A DNA stretch of 64,000 nucleotides from CBDCRK01 sp965220955 (GTDB lineage Bacteria; Desulfobacterota; Binatia; Bin18; CBDCRK01), in the NCBI GenBank assembly GCA_965220955.1, contig CBDCRK010000036.1, forward strand, positions 1 through 64,000. Reading direction: 5' to 3'. Positions within the stretch are counted from its first letter, which is position 1, and each line of letters starts with the position of its first letter. The notes beneath the pieces were generated by a model. It searched no databases and had not been told where the DNA came from. It was given only the letters and a program-made list of their open reading frames with translations. Positions 35,510-44,050 of this stretch are shown here, one piece after another. Made by a program: the position numbers and the translations under genes.

Positions 35510-36277
35510 TTACATACCGGTCAAGGCTCTGGGAAATAAAGCCAGCCAGATTCCTAGCCCTATAAGCCCCACTCCTGTCCCTTTGCCCATAGCTATTCCA
35601 TAAGGGACGATCTTCTCTATAAAAATGACCAGGGTAAGAATTCCCATCCATACCAGGTTCATGGTGCCAACAACAAAGAGCACAGCCATGAGGCTCCAGC
35701 AACAGCCCAGGCAGTAGGCCCCGTGATGAAAGCCCATACGAAAGGCGCCTCTGTAACCTTCTTGCCAGCTGTTCAAGAGAAACCCTATAGGCGAACGGCA
35801 ATGGATGAGACAGAGGTATTTAAGCGGGGTAAGCTGGTAGAGGCCAGCGACAACAAGAGTAGCGCCGCCAATCACATTTCCATAAATCCGCAGCAGCGGA
35901 AAGGAGTCGGGCAGAGACTGGATGGCTAGGTCTCCAGTATAAGCCACTCCTCCGGCCAGAGTCCAGAGCACCCCATAACCGGCAACAAAGATCCAGGTCG
36001 GCACAAAGGCCGCCTTTTGCTCCTGTTTCTTGCGTGAGACAGTGGAGAAAAGCATGACCATGGGGGTCACTGAGGGCAACATCATTGCAACCATCATGAC
36101 ACCCCATAATACTAGGTAAAGCATGGCATTAAACATTGAAAACGGCAGTCCCATAGTCATGCTCGGGGTCATCACGCCCATACCCATGCTGCCGGCCTGG
36201 TAAACGGTTCCAGCCCAGGCCAGAGCGGAAAGAAAAAGTAAGGCAGTGACTATAAAAGCCTTATCTCGGGTATTCAT
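35510..36277 (-). CDS. DUF2182 integral membrane protein
   Basis: 255 residues with about six to seven transmembrane helices. The family landmarks are VMMVAMMLPSVTPMV, GLYQLTPLKYLCLIHCRSP and the AYCLGCCWSLMAVLFVVGTM block. The conserved Cys/His positions suggest metal binding. DUF2182 proteins often accompany metal or DUF1326 genes; none is nearby. The role is unknown. Confidence 0.85.
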   Translation of the reverse strand: MNTRDKAFIVTALLFLSALAWAGTVYQAGSMGMGVMTPSMTMGLPFSMFNAMLYLVLWGVMMVAMMLPSVTPMVMLFSTVSRKKQEQKAAFVPTWIFVAGYGVLWTLAGGVAYTGDLAIQSLPDSFPLLRIYGNVIGGATLVVAGLYQLTPLKYLCLIHCRSPIGFLLNSWQEGYRGAFRMGFHHGAYCLGCCWSLMAVLFVVGTMNLVWMGILTLVIFIEKIVPYGIAMGKGTGVGLIGLGIWLALFPRALTGM

Positions 36278-36611
36278 GGTCAGCCGTTTTGTGGTAATTG
36301 GCCCAGGCTTTGTTTCATATCAAACACTTAGTCTCTTCCTATATTTTTTGTAAGTACTCAGACATGCAAGAGTTTCATAGGTTCGTATAACAAAATCGTT
36401 TGCCTGTGGTATATCCCTGTCTCTTGCGGTGTACAAGAGTTTGTCTGGTAGAGGTACGGACCCGTGGCAAAGACAATGATGTAATAGTCGGCTGGTTAAT
36501 AGGGGCAAAATATAGTGGAGGGTAAGGCAGCCGACAACTAAAAATTGTGGTGGAGAGTTGTCAAGAAACAAAAAAACGGCTAAGATCGCCCCCGTCAAGT
36601 AGGATAACAAC
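36278..36611. other. 334-bp divergent intergenic region
   Basis: It lies between the divergent DUF2182 and dapL genes and must hold promoters for both. A minus-strand frame of 105 codons crosses it and runs 26 bases into dapL, but lacks a ribosome-binding site and known homology. A TTGTCA near 36558 is a possible -35 for dapL, with no convincing -10. No repeat or RNA was recognised. Confidence 0.35.
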
Positions 36612-37784
36612 ATGAGCAGCACTCCCAAAAAAGCCAATAGACTAGATAAACTTCCCCCCTACCTCTTTGCCGAGATCGACAAAAAGAAGCGAGAAGTGGC
36701 AGCAAAAGGGGTGGATATTATCAGCCTGGGGATTGGCGACCCTGACCTTCCCACCCCTCCTCACATTATTGAAGCCCTGAAAAAATCAGCAGAAACATCA
36801 GTGAACCACCGTTATCCTGACTATGAAGGGCTCTTATCCTTTCGTGAGGCTGCGGCAGATTGGTACAGGGACCGCTTTAACGTTGTCTTGGATCCGGATA
36901 GAGAGGTAGTGACCCTTATTGGCTCAAAGGAAGGCATTGCTCACATTGCCCTTGCCTTTGTCAATCCAGGAGATGTGGTCCTTGCTCCTGACCCCGGATA
37001 TCCCGTTTATCATGTTGGTACCTTGTTTAGCGGAGGGGAAACGTACTACATGCCCCTGCGCAAAGAAAACGGCTTTTTTCCTGATCTCCAGGCGATCCCT
37101 CAAGACGTAGTCAAGCGGGCCACTGTTATGTGGCTAAACTATCCTAATAATCCTACTACAGCAGCGGCTTCTAAAGACTTTTTTTCCCAGATAGTCCGTT
37201 TTGCTGAAGAGCACAATGTCATCGTCTGCCACGATAACGCCTACTCAGAGATCTACTACGAGGGCAAGAAAACCCCTAGTTTTCTTGAGGTAGCGGGTGC
37301 CAGGGAGGTGGGTGTTGAGTTTCACTCCCTGTCTAAAACCTACAACATGACGGGCTGGCGGATCGGCTTTGCTGTGGGTAATGCTGCCCTGATTGAAGGG
37401 CTGGGCCTGATAAAGACTAACGTTGACTCGGGCGTGTTTCAGGCTGTGCAAGAGGCAGGTATTGCGGCTCTCAAAGGAGACCAAGGAGTGGTGGAGGAAA
37501 TGCGGCGCATCTACCAGGAACGTCGCGACATTCTCATCCAGGGTCTAAAAGAGCTAGGACTTAACTGTGATTCGCCGAGTGCAACTTTTTACCTCTGGGT
37601 GGAAGTCCCCAAAGGATACACCTCTGCCAGTCTTACTGCCAGGATTCTTGAGGAGACCGGAGTAGTGGTTACTCCTGGTAATGGGTTTGGTGCAGCGGGA
37701 GAAGGGTACATTCGCTTTAGTTTGACTGTAGACACAGGGCGGCTCAAGGAGGCAGTGGAGAGAATTAGCAGGATGAGGTTATAG
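36612..37784 (+). CDS. dapL: LL-diaminopimelate aminotransferase
   Basis: 390 residues, a class I/II PLP enzyme that makes LL-diaminopimelate from tetrahydrodipicolinate in one step, bypassing the acylated lysine route. PLP lysine is in HSLSKTYNMTGWRIGFAVG (near residue 239). LGIGDPDLPTPPHIIEAL, NHRYPDYEGLLSFREA and WLNYPNNPTTAAA fit DapL, especially the DapL2 type. Regulation is not evident. It is followed by folK after 86 bp. Confidence 0.88.
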   Translation: MSSTPKKANRLDKLPPYLFAEIDKKKREVAAKGVDIISLGIGDPDLPTPPHIIEALKKSAETSVNHRYPDYEGLLSFREAAADWYRDRFNVVLDPDREVVTLIGSKEGIAHIALAFVNPGDVVLAPDPGYPVYHVGTLFSGGETYYMPLRKENGFFPDLQAIPQDVVKRATVMWLNYPNNPTTAAASKDFFSQIVRFAEEHNVIVCHDNAYSEIYYEGKKTPSFLEVAGAREVGVEFHSLSKTYNMTGWRIGFAVGNAALIEGLGLIKTNVDSGVFQAVQEAGIAALKGDQGVVEEMRRIYQERRDILIQGLKELGLNCDSPSATFYLWVEVPKGYTSASLTARILEETGVVVTPGNGFGAAGEGYIRFSLTVDTGRLKEAVERISRMRL

Positions 37785-37870
37785 GTCTGAGATCCAAAGT
37801 CTGCAGCCCAAGGATCCAGGACAAATCGTAAACTGCCTCAGACGTCCGATGCCAGACAGCAGGTTGGTGC

Positions 37871-38368
37871 ATGCCCCAGCAGGTCTTTATTGGCATAGGG
37901 TCAAACCTGGGCGACCGTAAAGCTCATTATTATGAGGCGCTCGAGCGGGTAGCAAGGCTTTCTAGAACCCGCATCGTTAAGGAATCTTCCTTGTATGAGA
38001 GCGAACCTATAGGTGATGCTGAAACCTGGTACGTTAACGGGGCCATTGAGATCGAGACTGAATTTCCCCCTGAGCCGTTGCTGCGTCACTTGAAGGCAAT
38101 TGAGCGGGCCATGGGGCGTACGAAAAAGGCGCAGGCCAAGAAGTGGACCTCCCGTACAATTGATCTTGACATTCTTTTCTTTGGCAATCGGGTTGTTGAC
38201 ACCCGCAGCCTTAAAATTCCCCATCCAGAGTTACACAACCGCCGATTCGTGCTACTACCACTGAGCGAATTAGCCCCAAACCTTATTCATCCCCACTTTG
38301 GCACTACTATCTCCAGGCTTCTGGCTGCTCTTAAGGGCGACAAAAAAGTGATACTGATGCCACCTTAG
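37871..38368 (+). CDS. folK: HPPK: hydroxymethyldihydropterin pyrophosphokinase
   Basis: 165 residues, normal length. The N-terminus FIGIGSNLGDRKAHYYEAL and the core SRTIDLDILFFGNRVVDTRS with PHPELHNRRFVLLPL are diagnostic. It transfers pyrophosphate from ATP to 6-hydroxymethyl-7,8-dihydropterin in folate synthesis. No folB or folP lies nearby. Confidence 0.95.
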   Translation: MPQQVFIGIGSNLGDRKAHYYEALERVARLSRTRIVKESSLYESEPIGDAETWYVNGAIEIETEFPPEPLLRHLKAIERAMGRTKKAQAKKWTSRTIDLDILFFGNRVVDTRSLKIPHPELHNRRFVLLPLSELAPNLIHPHFGTTISRLLAALKGDKKVILMPP

Positions 38369-38448
38369 GGCACGCCGTAAGGAACGCTCTAAGCCAGGCT
38401 TGAGACAAGCTATTTGCAAACGTCTGCCAAAAATAGGAAGGAGGGGTT

Positions 38449-39102
38449 GTGAAGATCTTTATTGATACCGCAGATGTAGCTGAAATCCGCGAGGCTAGCT
38501 CCTGGGGGATCCTTGATGGAGTGACAACCAACCCCTCACTTGTAGCCAAAACCGGGCGTGATCTAAAATCAGTGATTGATGAGGTCTGTACCCTGGTCGA
38601 TGGTCCGGTGAGCGCTGAAGTGGTGAGTGTAGATGCGCCGGGAATGATCGAAGAGGGCGAACGGCTTTCTCGTCTCCACAAGAATGTAGTGGTCAAAATC
38701 CCGATGATTCCCGAGGGGCTTAAAGCTACTAAGACCCTGGCTAGTCGTGGCATCCGGGTGAACATGACGCTGATTTTTTCGCCGGCTCAGGCCTTGCTTG
38801 CGGCTAAGGTTGGAGCTAGCTTTGTCAGCCCTTTTGTTGGCCGTCTTGATGATATTGCCCACGAAGGCATGGAAATCATTGCCAAAATTATGCAGATCTA
38901 TGACCATTATGCCTTTCCCACCGAGCTACTGGTGGCCAGCATCCGTAGCCCTCTGCACTTTGTTCGCGCCGCTGAACTAGGAGCCCACATTGCTACCTGT
39001 CCCTTTGCTGTCATTCGACAGCTGGTTAAGCACCCGCTCACCGATGTGGGTCTAGAGCGGTTTCTTGTCGACTGGCACCAGGCAACACAGAAAAGAGAAT
39101 AG
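38449..39102 (+). CDS. tal: Transaldolase-like protein (fructose-6-phosphate aldolase type)
   Basis: 217 residues from a GTG at 38449 with an AGGAAGGAGGGG site just upstream. This is the short TalC/MipB form. FIDTADVAEIREA, GVTTNPSLVAKTGRD, the Schiff-base lysine in VVKIPMIPEG and SFVSPFVGRLDD match the family. Whether it is a true transaldolase or a fructose-6-phosphate aldolase cannot be decided from sequence. Confidence 0.9.
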   Translation: MKIFIDTADVAEIREASSWGILDGVTTNPSLVAKTGRDLKSVIDEVCTLVDGPVSAEVVSVDAPGMIEEGERLSRLHKNVVVKIPMIPEGLKATKTLASRGIRVNMTLIFSPAQALLAAKVGASFVSPFVGRLDDIAHEGMEIIAKIMQIYDHYAFPTELLVASIRSPLHFVRAAELGAHIATCPFAVIRQLVKHPLTDVGLERFLVDWHQATQKRE

Positions 39103-39145
39103 AATTTATTTCCTCGGCTTCAGGCCCGGATCACGGATAGCTCTC

Positions 39146-39173
39146 CACCTCTTCAACTTAGAGGGAAGAGGTG
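39146..39173. terminator. Possible hairpin between convergent genes
   Basis: Arms cacctctt (39146-39153) and aagaggtg (39166-39173) lie between the transaldolase and the minus-strand gene at 39236. No T-tract follows, so termination is only suggested by position. Confidence 0.35.
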
Positions 39174-39235
39174 CCTCACTGTGAGCTCGGCTGAGCAGTA
39201 GGGGTGAGGGTCTTGAAATACCTTCTTTCTGTCTT

Positions 39236-39787
39236 TCAGCCCTCCTTCTGAGCAAGGAGTTTGGTAACCTGCTGCGCTTCTTGGTGCAGTGCCTTGACTA
39301 TTTGGTGAAAGTGCGTGAAAGGGGGGGAGATTGCTTGCAGGCGTAGCCGGTCCATCTCCTGCACAAGGACGCCGTAGGTATCCAAGAAGTGGGAAAACGC
39401 CTGCAATGAAGGCAGGGTCTCATATCGCTTGGCAGCAATGCGGGTAAAGTCACGAGCTCGAGTCAGGGGATAGGTAAACTCAGCCATGGCGGCAGCATGG
39501 ATAGGTTCCTTGCTCTCCAGTAGATCGGTCATTTTGCCTGCCATAGCCAGAAGCAGTGTGACGTGTGTCTGCATCAATTTATTGTACTGCAGCCAGTAAC
39601 AACCAAGAAGGCAGGTGCCAAGGAAAAGGACCAGACTGATCTTGGCAGGGGCAAGGGGGTAACAACGCCTGTTCATCCACTGGGCTTGACGGTGGGCGGA
39701 GCAACATCCTAACATAGGGTAGAGTGGGCAGCGATGCCATATTGGTTTAGGTTCACAGCCGGTGTAACGGTTCTTGTTATCACTCAT
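39236..39787 (-). CDS. Unknown protein: Cys-rich N-terminus, one membrane helix, helical tail
   Basis: 183 residues. The first 45 contain six cysteines (CEPKPIWHRCPLYPMLGCCS and a later RRC). One transmembrane segment, ISLVLFLGTCLLGCYWL, follows, then about 115 residues of predicted helix. The cysteines resemble a zinc or Fe-S binding motif. No family is recognised. Its start lies 18 bp from that of the divergent PAS/receiver protein, so the two may share a promoter and a signalling role. Confidence 0.55.
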   Translation of the reverse strand: MSDNKNRYTGCEPKPIWHRCPLYPMLGCCSAHRQAQWMNRRCYPLAPAKISLVLFLGTCLLGCYWLQYNKLMQTHVTLLLAMAGKMTDLLESKEPIHAAAMAEFTYPLTRARDFTRIAAKRYETLPSLQAFSHFLDTYGVLVQEMDRLRLQAISPPFTHFHQIVKALHQEAQQVTKLLAQKEG

Positions 39788-39805
39788 GGGAGGTAGCTAG
39801 CCCCT

Positions 39806-40909
39806 ATGTTTCAACTTCCAACTGTCTACTTTGAAAAGCTCCTGGAAAGTTCTCCGGATGTTGTGGTGGCTGTAGATATAGAGGGGACGATCATTTTTTA
39901 CAATGACGGGGCACGCAAGACCCTAGCCTACTCGCCCGAAGAGATTATGGGGCAGCACGTTACCCTAATCTACCCCAGTTTGGAGGAAGCTAGGAAAGTC
40001 AAGGCTGCCATGCGCAGCGAGGAGTTTGAGGAGCAGGGCAAGGTCAAGAACTTTGAGACAGTGCTGATTGCTAAGAGTGGGGAGGCTATTCCAATGGCCA
40101 TCTCCGGCTCGATTATATATGATGAAAGCAGGGCGGAGGTCGGCTCGATCGGTTTTCTCAAAGACCTGCGGGAGATCCTCCGTCGCGACCAGCTTGCGGT
40201 CCTGGGAGAAGTGGCTATTGGGATGGCTCACCAAGTCAATAACTCCTTAGAGGTACTCCTCAATACACTTGATCTCTTAGGCAAGTATATCGAGCGGGTG
40301 GCGAGCGATGAGGACTACATTGTGGAGTATGAGCGCCTGGAGTCGGTGCAGCGGGAGTTAGCCAAGATCCGTTCAATGATTGACCGCATTGACGAGATGG
40401 TCCGGGGTGGGCAGTACGGCACCAAGGAGTATTTCCATGGCAGCCGTATGGTGGACTTTGACATTAAAGGAGCCGGGCTCCCCAAGTTACCCGGCCGCGG
40501 AGAGACGTCCTCCCAAGCTTTGGCTGGGCTGACGATTCTTGTGGTGGATGACGATCTGGGGGTTTGTTACTCGTTGCGCGACCTATTGCAAGAGGAAGGG
40601 TGTGCAGTAGAAGTGGCAACCGGCGGCCTACCGGCGCTTGAGGTCCTAGCCCAGAAGAGAATCGATCTAGTCTTAAGTGATGTAGTCATGCCAGATATGG
40701 ATGGCTATGACCTCTATATGAAGGTTCAAGAGCGCTACCGCCACATTCCCATAGTGCTCATGACTGCCTATTTCTATGACAAGGACCATGTCATTAAGCG
40801 AAGCAAGCTCAAGGGTCTAGAAGAAATTATCTTCAAGAAACCGGTGGACCCGGCCCGCCTCAAAGGAATCATTCTGCGCCATTGCCGCCCCGCAGCCGTC
40901 CCCCAGTAA
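39806..40909 (+). CDS. PAS - HisKA-like - receiver hybrid lacking an ATPase domain
   Basis: 367 residues. A PAS domain (about 5-125) starts YFEKLLESSPDVVVAVDIEG. A dimerisation-type helix pair follows with the H-box GEVAIGMAHQVNNSLEVLL (His near residue 142). A receiver domain from about 240 has VVDDD, the phospho-acceptor in LVLSDVVMPDMDGYD (near residue 291), LMTAY and FKKP. No N, G1 or G2 boxes of a HATPase domain are present, so it cannot autophosphorylate alone. It likely takes phosphate from another kinase. It is followed after 9 bp by an aldo/keto reductase gene. Confidence 0.85.
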   Translation: MFQLPTVYFEKLLESSPDVVVAVDIEGTIIFYNDGARKTLAYSPEEIMGQHVTLIYPSLEEARKVKAAMRSEEFEEQGKVKNFETVLIAKSGEAIPMAISGSIIYDESRAEVGSIGFLKDLREILRRDQLAVLGEVAIGMAHQVNNSLEVLLNTLDLLGKYIERVASDEDYIVEYERLESVQRELAKIRSMIDRIDEMVRGGQYGTKEYFHGSRMVDFDIKGAGLPKLPGRGETSSQALAGLTILVVDDDLGVCYSLRDLLQEEGCAVEVATGGLPALEVLAQKRIDLVLSDVVMPDMDGYDLYMKVQERYRHIPIVLMTAYFYDKDHVIKRSKLKGLEEIIFKKPVDPARLKGIILRHCRPAAVPQ

Positions 40910-40918
40910 GGAGAAGTT

Positions 40919-42031
40919 ATGACTTCTTTGTTGCGCGCCAGCCCGCAAGGCACAGAGGCTTATCAGACGCGCTTTGGGCGAACCCTTGCTCCCGGGCACT
41001 TTCGCTTCTCGCAGGGCTTATGGCTCTCATCTATTGGAGTTGGTACCTACCTGGGTGAAGCTGATTCTGAAACCGATGCTCTTTACCGCGAGGCCATTAC
41101 TGAAGCGCTTCGGTGCAGCTGTAATATTATTGACTCTGCCATTAACTATCGCCACCAGCGTAGTGAGCGGATGATTGGCCAGACTTTGGCAACCCTAATA
41201 GAACAAGGGGTGATCAAACGAGAAGAAGTAGTGGTAGCAACCAAGGGTGGGTATCTTGCTTTTGACGGGGATGTTCCATCTGACCCCAAGGCTTATATCC
41301 GTAACACATACATTGAACCTGGCCTTGCAACCTCGGACGAGATTGTTGAATGGAACTGCTTTGCTCCCCGCTATATCGATGACCAAGTAGAGCGTAGCCG
41401 GCGCAATCTCGATCTGGATTGTATCGATATCTACTATCTGCATAACCCTGAGGCACAACTGCAGAAATGGTCTCGCGAGGAGTTTTACCGGCGCATAGGA
41501 GATGCCTTCTGGGTCTTGGAGGAGAAGGTAGCACAGGGCAAGATTGGGATGTACGGCACTGCCACATGGAACGGGTATCGCCAGGACCCGGCTGCCAGTG
41601 ACTATCTCTCTTTGGCTGACCTGCTGGGCGTGGCAGAGCAAGTCGGTGGTCAAGACCATCACTTCAAGGCTATTCAACTTCCTTACAACCTGGCTATGCC
41701 TGAGGCACTTACCCGGCGCAACCAGCAAATTAGCGGGAAGACGGTGAGCTTTCTTGAGGCTGCCCATTATTTTGGTATTACGGTGATGACAAGCGCTGCC
41801 ATCCTCCAGGGACAGCTCTCGCAACAACTGCCCGCGTTTGTTGGCAAGGCTCTCCTAGGGCTCACCACAGATGCTCAGCGGTCTATCCAGTTTGTCCGTT
41901 CCACCCCAGGGGTGACCACGGCACTTGTTGGCATGAAACAGAAAGCGCATGTGGTAGAAAACTTGGAAACCGCCAAGGCATCGCCTGCACCTCTAGAACA
42001 GTTTCAGAAACTGTTTGAGCAGAAGTCTTAA
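40919..42031 (+). CDS. Aldo/keto reductase family oxidoreductase
   Basis: 370 residues, with an AAGGAG site before the ATG. The catalytic tetrad can be placed as Asp and Tyr in NIIDSAINYRHQRSE, Lys in VVATKGGY and His in DIYYLHNPE. It should reduce an aldehyde or ketone with NADPH. Substrate is unknown. It seems co-transcribed with the upstream sensor and the downstream rhodanese gene (16 bp gap). Confidence 0.88.
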   Translation: MTSLLRASPQGTEAYQTRFGRTLAPGHFRFSQGLWLSSIGVGTYLGEADSETDALYREAITEALRCSCNIIDSAINYRHQRSERMIGQTLATLIEQGVIKREEVVVATKGGYLAFDGDVPSDPKAYIRNTYIEPGLATSDEIVEWNCFAPRYIDDQVERSRRNLDLDCIDIYYLHNPEAQLQKWSREEFYRRIGDAFWVLEEKVAQGKIGMYGTATWNGYRQDPAASDYLSLADLLGVAEQVGGQDHHFKAIQLPYNLAMPEALTRRNQQISGKTVSFLEAAHYFGITVMTSAAILQGQLSQQLPAFVGKALLGLTTDAQRSIQFVRSTPGVTTALVGMKQKAHVVENLETAKASPAPLEQFQKLFEQKS

Positions 42032-42047
42032 CAGAGAGAGATACCTT

Positions 42048-42500
42048 ATGGCCATAAAGCAAATCACACCGCCAGAAGCACACGAGATTCTGGATAAGGA
42101 TCAGACAGTTATTTATCTTGATGTTCGTACGGAGCCGGAGTTTGCCGCCGGTCATCCACAAGGGGGTATTAATATTCCGGTGATACTCTTTGACCCGGCT
42201 ACACAACAGCCGATGCCTAATGCCGATTTTCTCCCGGTTGTTGAGACCAACATTCCCAAAGACGCCAAGGTCATTGTTGGTTGTCAGGTGGGTGGCCGCT
42301 CCCAGCGGGCAGCGGAGATCCTGGCTCAGGCTGGTTATACGGACGTTGCCAACATGCAGGGTGGTTTTGGCGGAGCGCGAGATCAGACGGGTCGCACCGT
42401 GGTGCCCGGCTGGCAGGAGTCAGGGCTACCGGTGAGTGCCGATAACGGAGAAGGGGTGGGCTACGCTTCTCTGGCGGCCAAGGCTGGGGTGAAAGTTTAG
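42048..42500 (+). CDS. Rhodanese-like sulfurtransferase
   Basis: 150 residues from the ATG at 42048. One rhodanese domain shows VIYLDVRTEPEFAAGHPQGG and the active-site loop VGCQVGGRSQRAAE with its cysteine near residue 85. It would carry a persulfide sulfur. There is no signal peptide, so it is cytoplasmic. It stands between a reductase and a cobalamin enzyme gene. Confidence 0.9.
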   Translation: MAIKQITPPEAHEILDKDQTVIYLDVRTEPEFAAGHPQGGINIPVILFDPATQQPMPNADFLPVVETNIPKDAKVIVGCQVGGRSQRAAEILAQAGYTDVANMQGGFGGARDQTGRTVVPGWQESGLPVSADNGEGVGYASLAAKAGVKV

Positions 42501-42523
42501 CAGGGGAGAGGGTAAGGGGAGAC

Positions 42524-43156
42524 ATGGCCATTAGAATTACCCGCGTTTATACCCGTACGGGAGATAAGGGCGGAACCCGACTGGTTGGTGGCAAGAAGGT
42601 GCCCAAGGACGCGCCTCGCATCGAGGGGTATGGCACAATTGACGAGCTCAACTCGATCCTTGGTCTTGCCCGGGTGTTTAACGATGAGACGACCGAGAAG
42701 TTGGCAGCCAGTCGTCGGCTCGATGAGATCCTACGTCGTCTCCAGAATGAACTCTTTGACTTAGGAAGTGAGCTTGCCACTCCCCCAGAGAGTTTCTACG
42801 AGGGTATGTACCGAGTAAGCGAGACAGATATAAAGGCACTCGAAAAGCTCATTGACGCATGCCAGAAAGATTTGCAACCACTCAACTCCTTTGTGCTGCC
42901 GGGCGGGGGTAAAGTTGGCGCCTTTCTCCACCAAGCCCGTACCGTGTGCCGCCGGGCAGAACGAGAGATTTTGCGTCTCTCCCGCGAGGAAGATATTGGT
43001 GAATGGCCCCTCAAGTATATCAACCGGCTGGGTGATCTATTCTTTGTCCTTTCCCGTTGGGTGAGTAAACATCTGGGAGAGCCGGAGTACCTGTGGGAGC
43101 GGGGTTTACGTCTCTCCGAAGAGCGCAAGGCAAGGGTGGCAAGCCGCAAGGGATAA
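42524..43156 (+). CDS. pduO: Cob(I)alamin adenosyltransferase, PduO type
   Basis: 210 residues. The signatures VYTRTGDKGGTRLVGG, GTIDELNSILGLA, SFVLPGGGKVG, CRRAEREIL and the YINRLGDLFFVLSRW helix match PduO/MMAB enzymes. It adds the 5'-deoxyadenosyl group from ATP to cob(I)alamin, supplying coenzyme B12 to methylmalonyl- or ethylmalonyl-CoA mutases. No mutase is in the window, but an epimerase is (58315). Confidence 0.95.
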   Translation: MAIRITRVYTRTGDKGGTRLVGGKKVPKDAPRIEGYGTIDELNSILGLARVFNDETTEKLAASRRLDEILRRLQNELFDLGSELATPPESFYEGMYRVSETDIKALEKLIDACQKDLQPLNSFVLPGGGKVGAFLHQARTVCRRAEREILRLSREEDIGEWPLKYINRLGDLFFVLSRWVSKHLGEPEYLWERGLRLSEERKARVASRKG

Positions 43157-43197
43157 AAAAGCATTCAGCTGGCTGAAAGCTTACGAGGAGACAAGCA

Positions 43198-43893
43198 ATG
43201 GCGGAGGGAATCTATTTTAAACAGATTGAAGTCGGTCCCATGCAGAACTTTGCCTATCTGATTGGCGACCCGGTGACCCAAGAGGCCGCGGTAGTAGATG
43301 CGGCTTGGGATATCCCCAGCATTCTAACCATTGCTGAGCAGGACGAAATGACCGTTACCAAGGCTCTGGTCACCCATTTTCATGCTGATCATCTTGGTGG
43401 GGACCTTTTTGGGCATCACATCCAGGGAGCCGCCGAGCTTTTGGAGCGGGTGAAGGCTAAGATTTACATTCATAAGGCTGAGGCTGAGTTTCTGGGTCGT
43501 CTGGCTGGGCTTGCTGCCTCTGACTTGGTTAAGGTGGAAAGTGGAGACGAGGCGACCCTGGGTAGCATCACCGTGAAATTCATTCACACCCCGGGTCACA
43601 CCCCGGGCTCGCAGTGCTTTCTTATTGAGAATCGATTGGTTGCGGGTGATACGCTGTTTATCAACTCCTGCGGCAGGATAGACTTGCCGGGGAGCAGTGC
43701 TGAGGACATGTATTATAGCCTGACGCAGAAACTTGCCAAGCTGCCTGACGAGACGGTTCTTTACCCCGGTCACAACTACGCCGAAAAGCCCTCCTCCACC
43801 CTTGGTGAGCAAAAACGCCATAATATGTTCCTGCGCTTTGAGAATTTACAAGATTTTCTCGAACTCATGTCCCCTTTCTCTAGCCGGCGTTAG
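43198..43893 (+). CDS. Metallo-beta-lactamase-fold hydrolase (glyoxalase II-like)
   Basis: 231 residues. The metal motif TKALVTHFHADHLGGD is complete; HTPGHTPGSQC and VAGDTLF follow, and the end has LYPGHNYAEKPSS. It resembles hydroxyacylglutathione hydrolases and ETHE1-type persulfide dioxygenases. Closeness to a rhodanese gene (42048) would fit sulfur chemistry, but this is inference. It is the last gene of the run. Confidence 0.85.
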   Translation: MAEGIYFKQIEVGPMQNFAYLIGDPVTQEAAVVDAAWDIPSILTIAEQDEMTVTKALVTHFHADHLGGDLFGHHIQGAAELLERVKAKIYIHKAEAEFLGRLAGLAASDLVKVESGDEATLGSITVKFIHTPGHTPGSQCFLIENRLVAGDTLFINSCGRIDLPGSSAEDMYYSLTQKLAKLPDETVLYPGHNYAEKPSSTLGEQKRHNMFLRFENLQDFLELMSPFSSRR

Positions 43894-44013
43894 CAGAGAA
43901 TACGGCTGACGCCAGCACACTAACTTGCCTTTGCCCAACACTTGCCGAAGACTGGCATAACGCAGACAGTAGGTAGACTCCACTCTACGAAACTGAACTC
44001 AGTGTTTATCCCC

Positions 44014-44046
44014 AAGCTGAAAGCTAACCGCTGAGAGCTGAATGCT
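44014..44046. repeat. AGCTGAAAGC-type dispersed repeat
   Basis: aagctgaaagctaaccgctg and gagagctgaatgct are iterated near-copies of an agctga unit, resembling the elements at 7214 and at 43165-43180. They lie between convergent genes. Confidence 0.4.
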
Positions 44047-44050
44047 GCTG

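Noticed and set aside
36320..36637. A 105-codon minus-strand frame with hydrophobic segments
   Set aside because: It overlaps the start of dapL, has no ribosome-binding site, and no family pattern was recognised.
39901..40200. Antisense open frames within the PAS-receiver gene
   Set aside because: They are shadows of the clearly coding frame with conserved PAS and receiver motifs.
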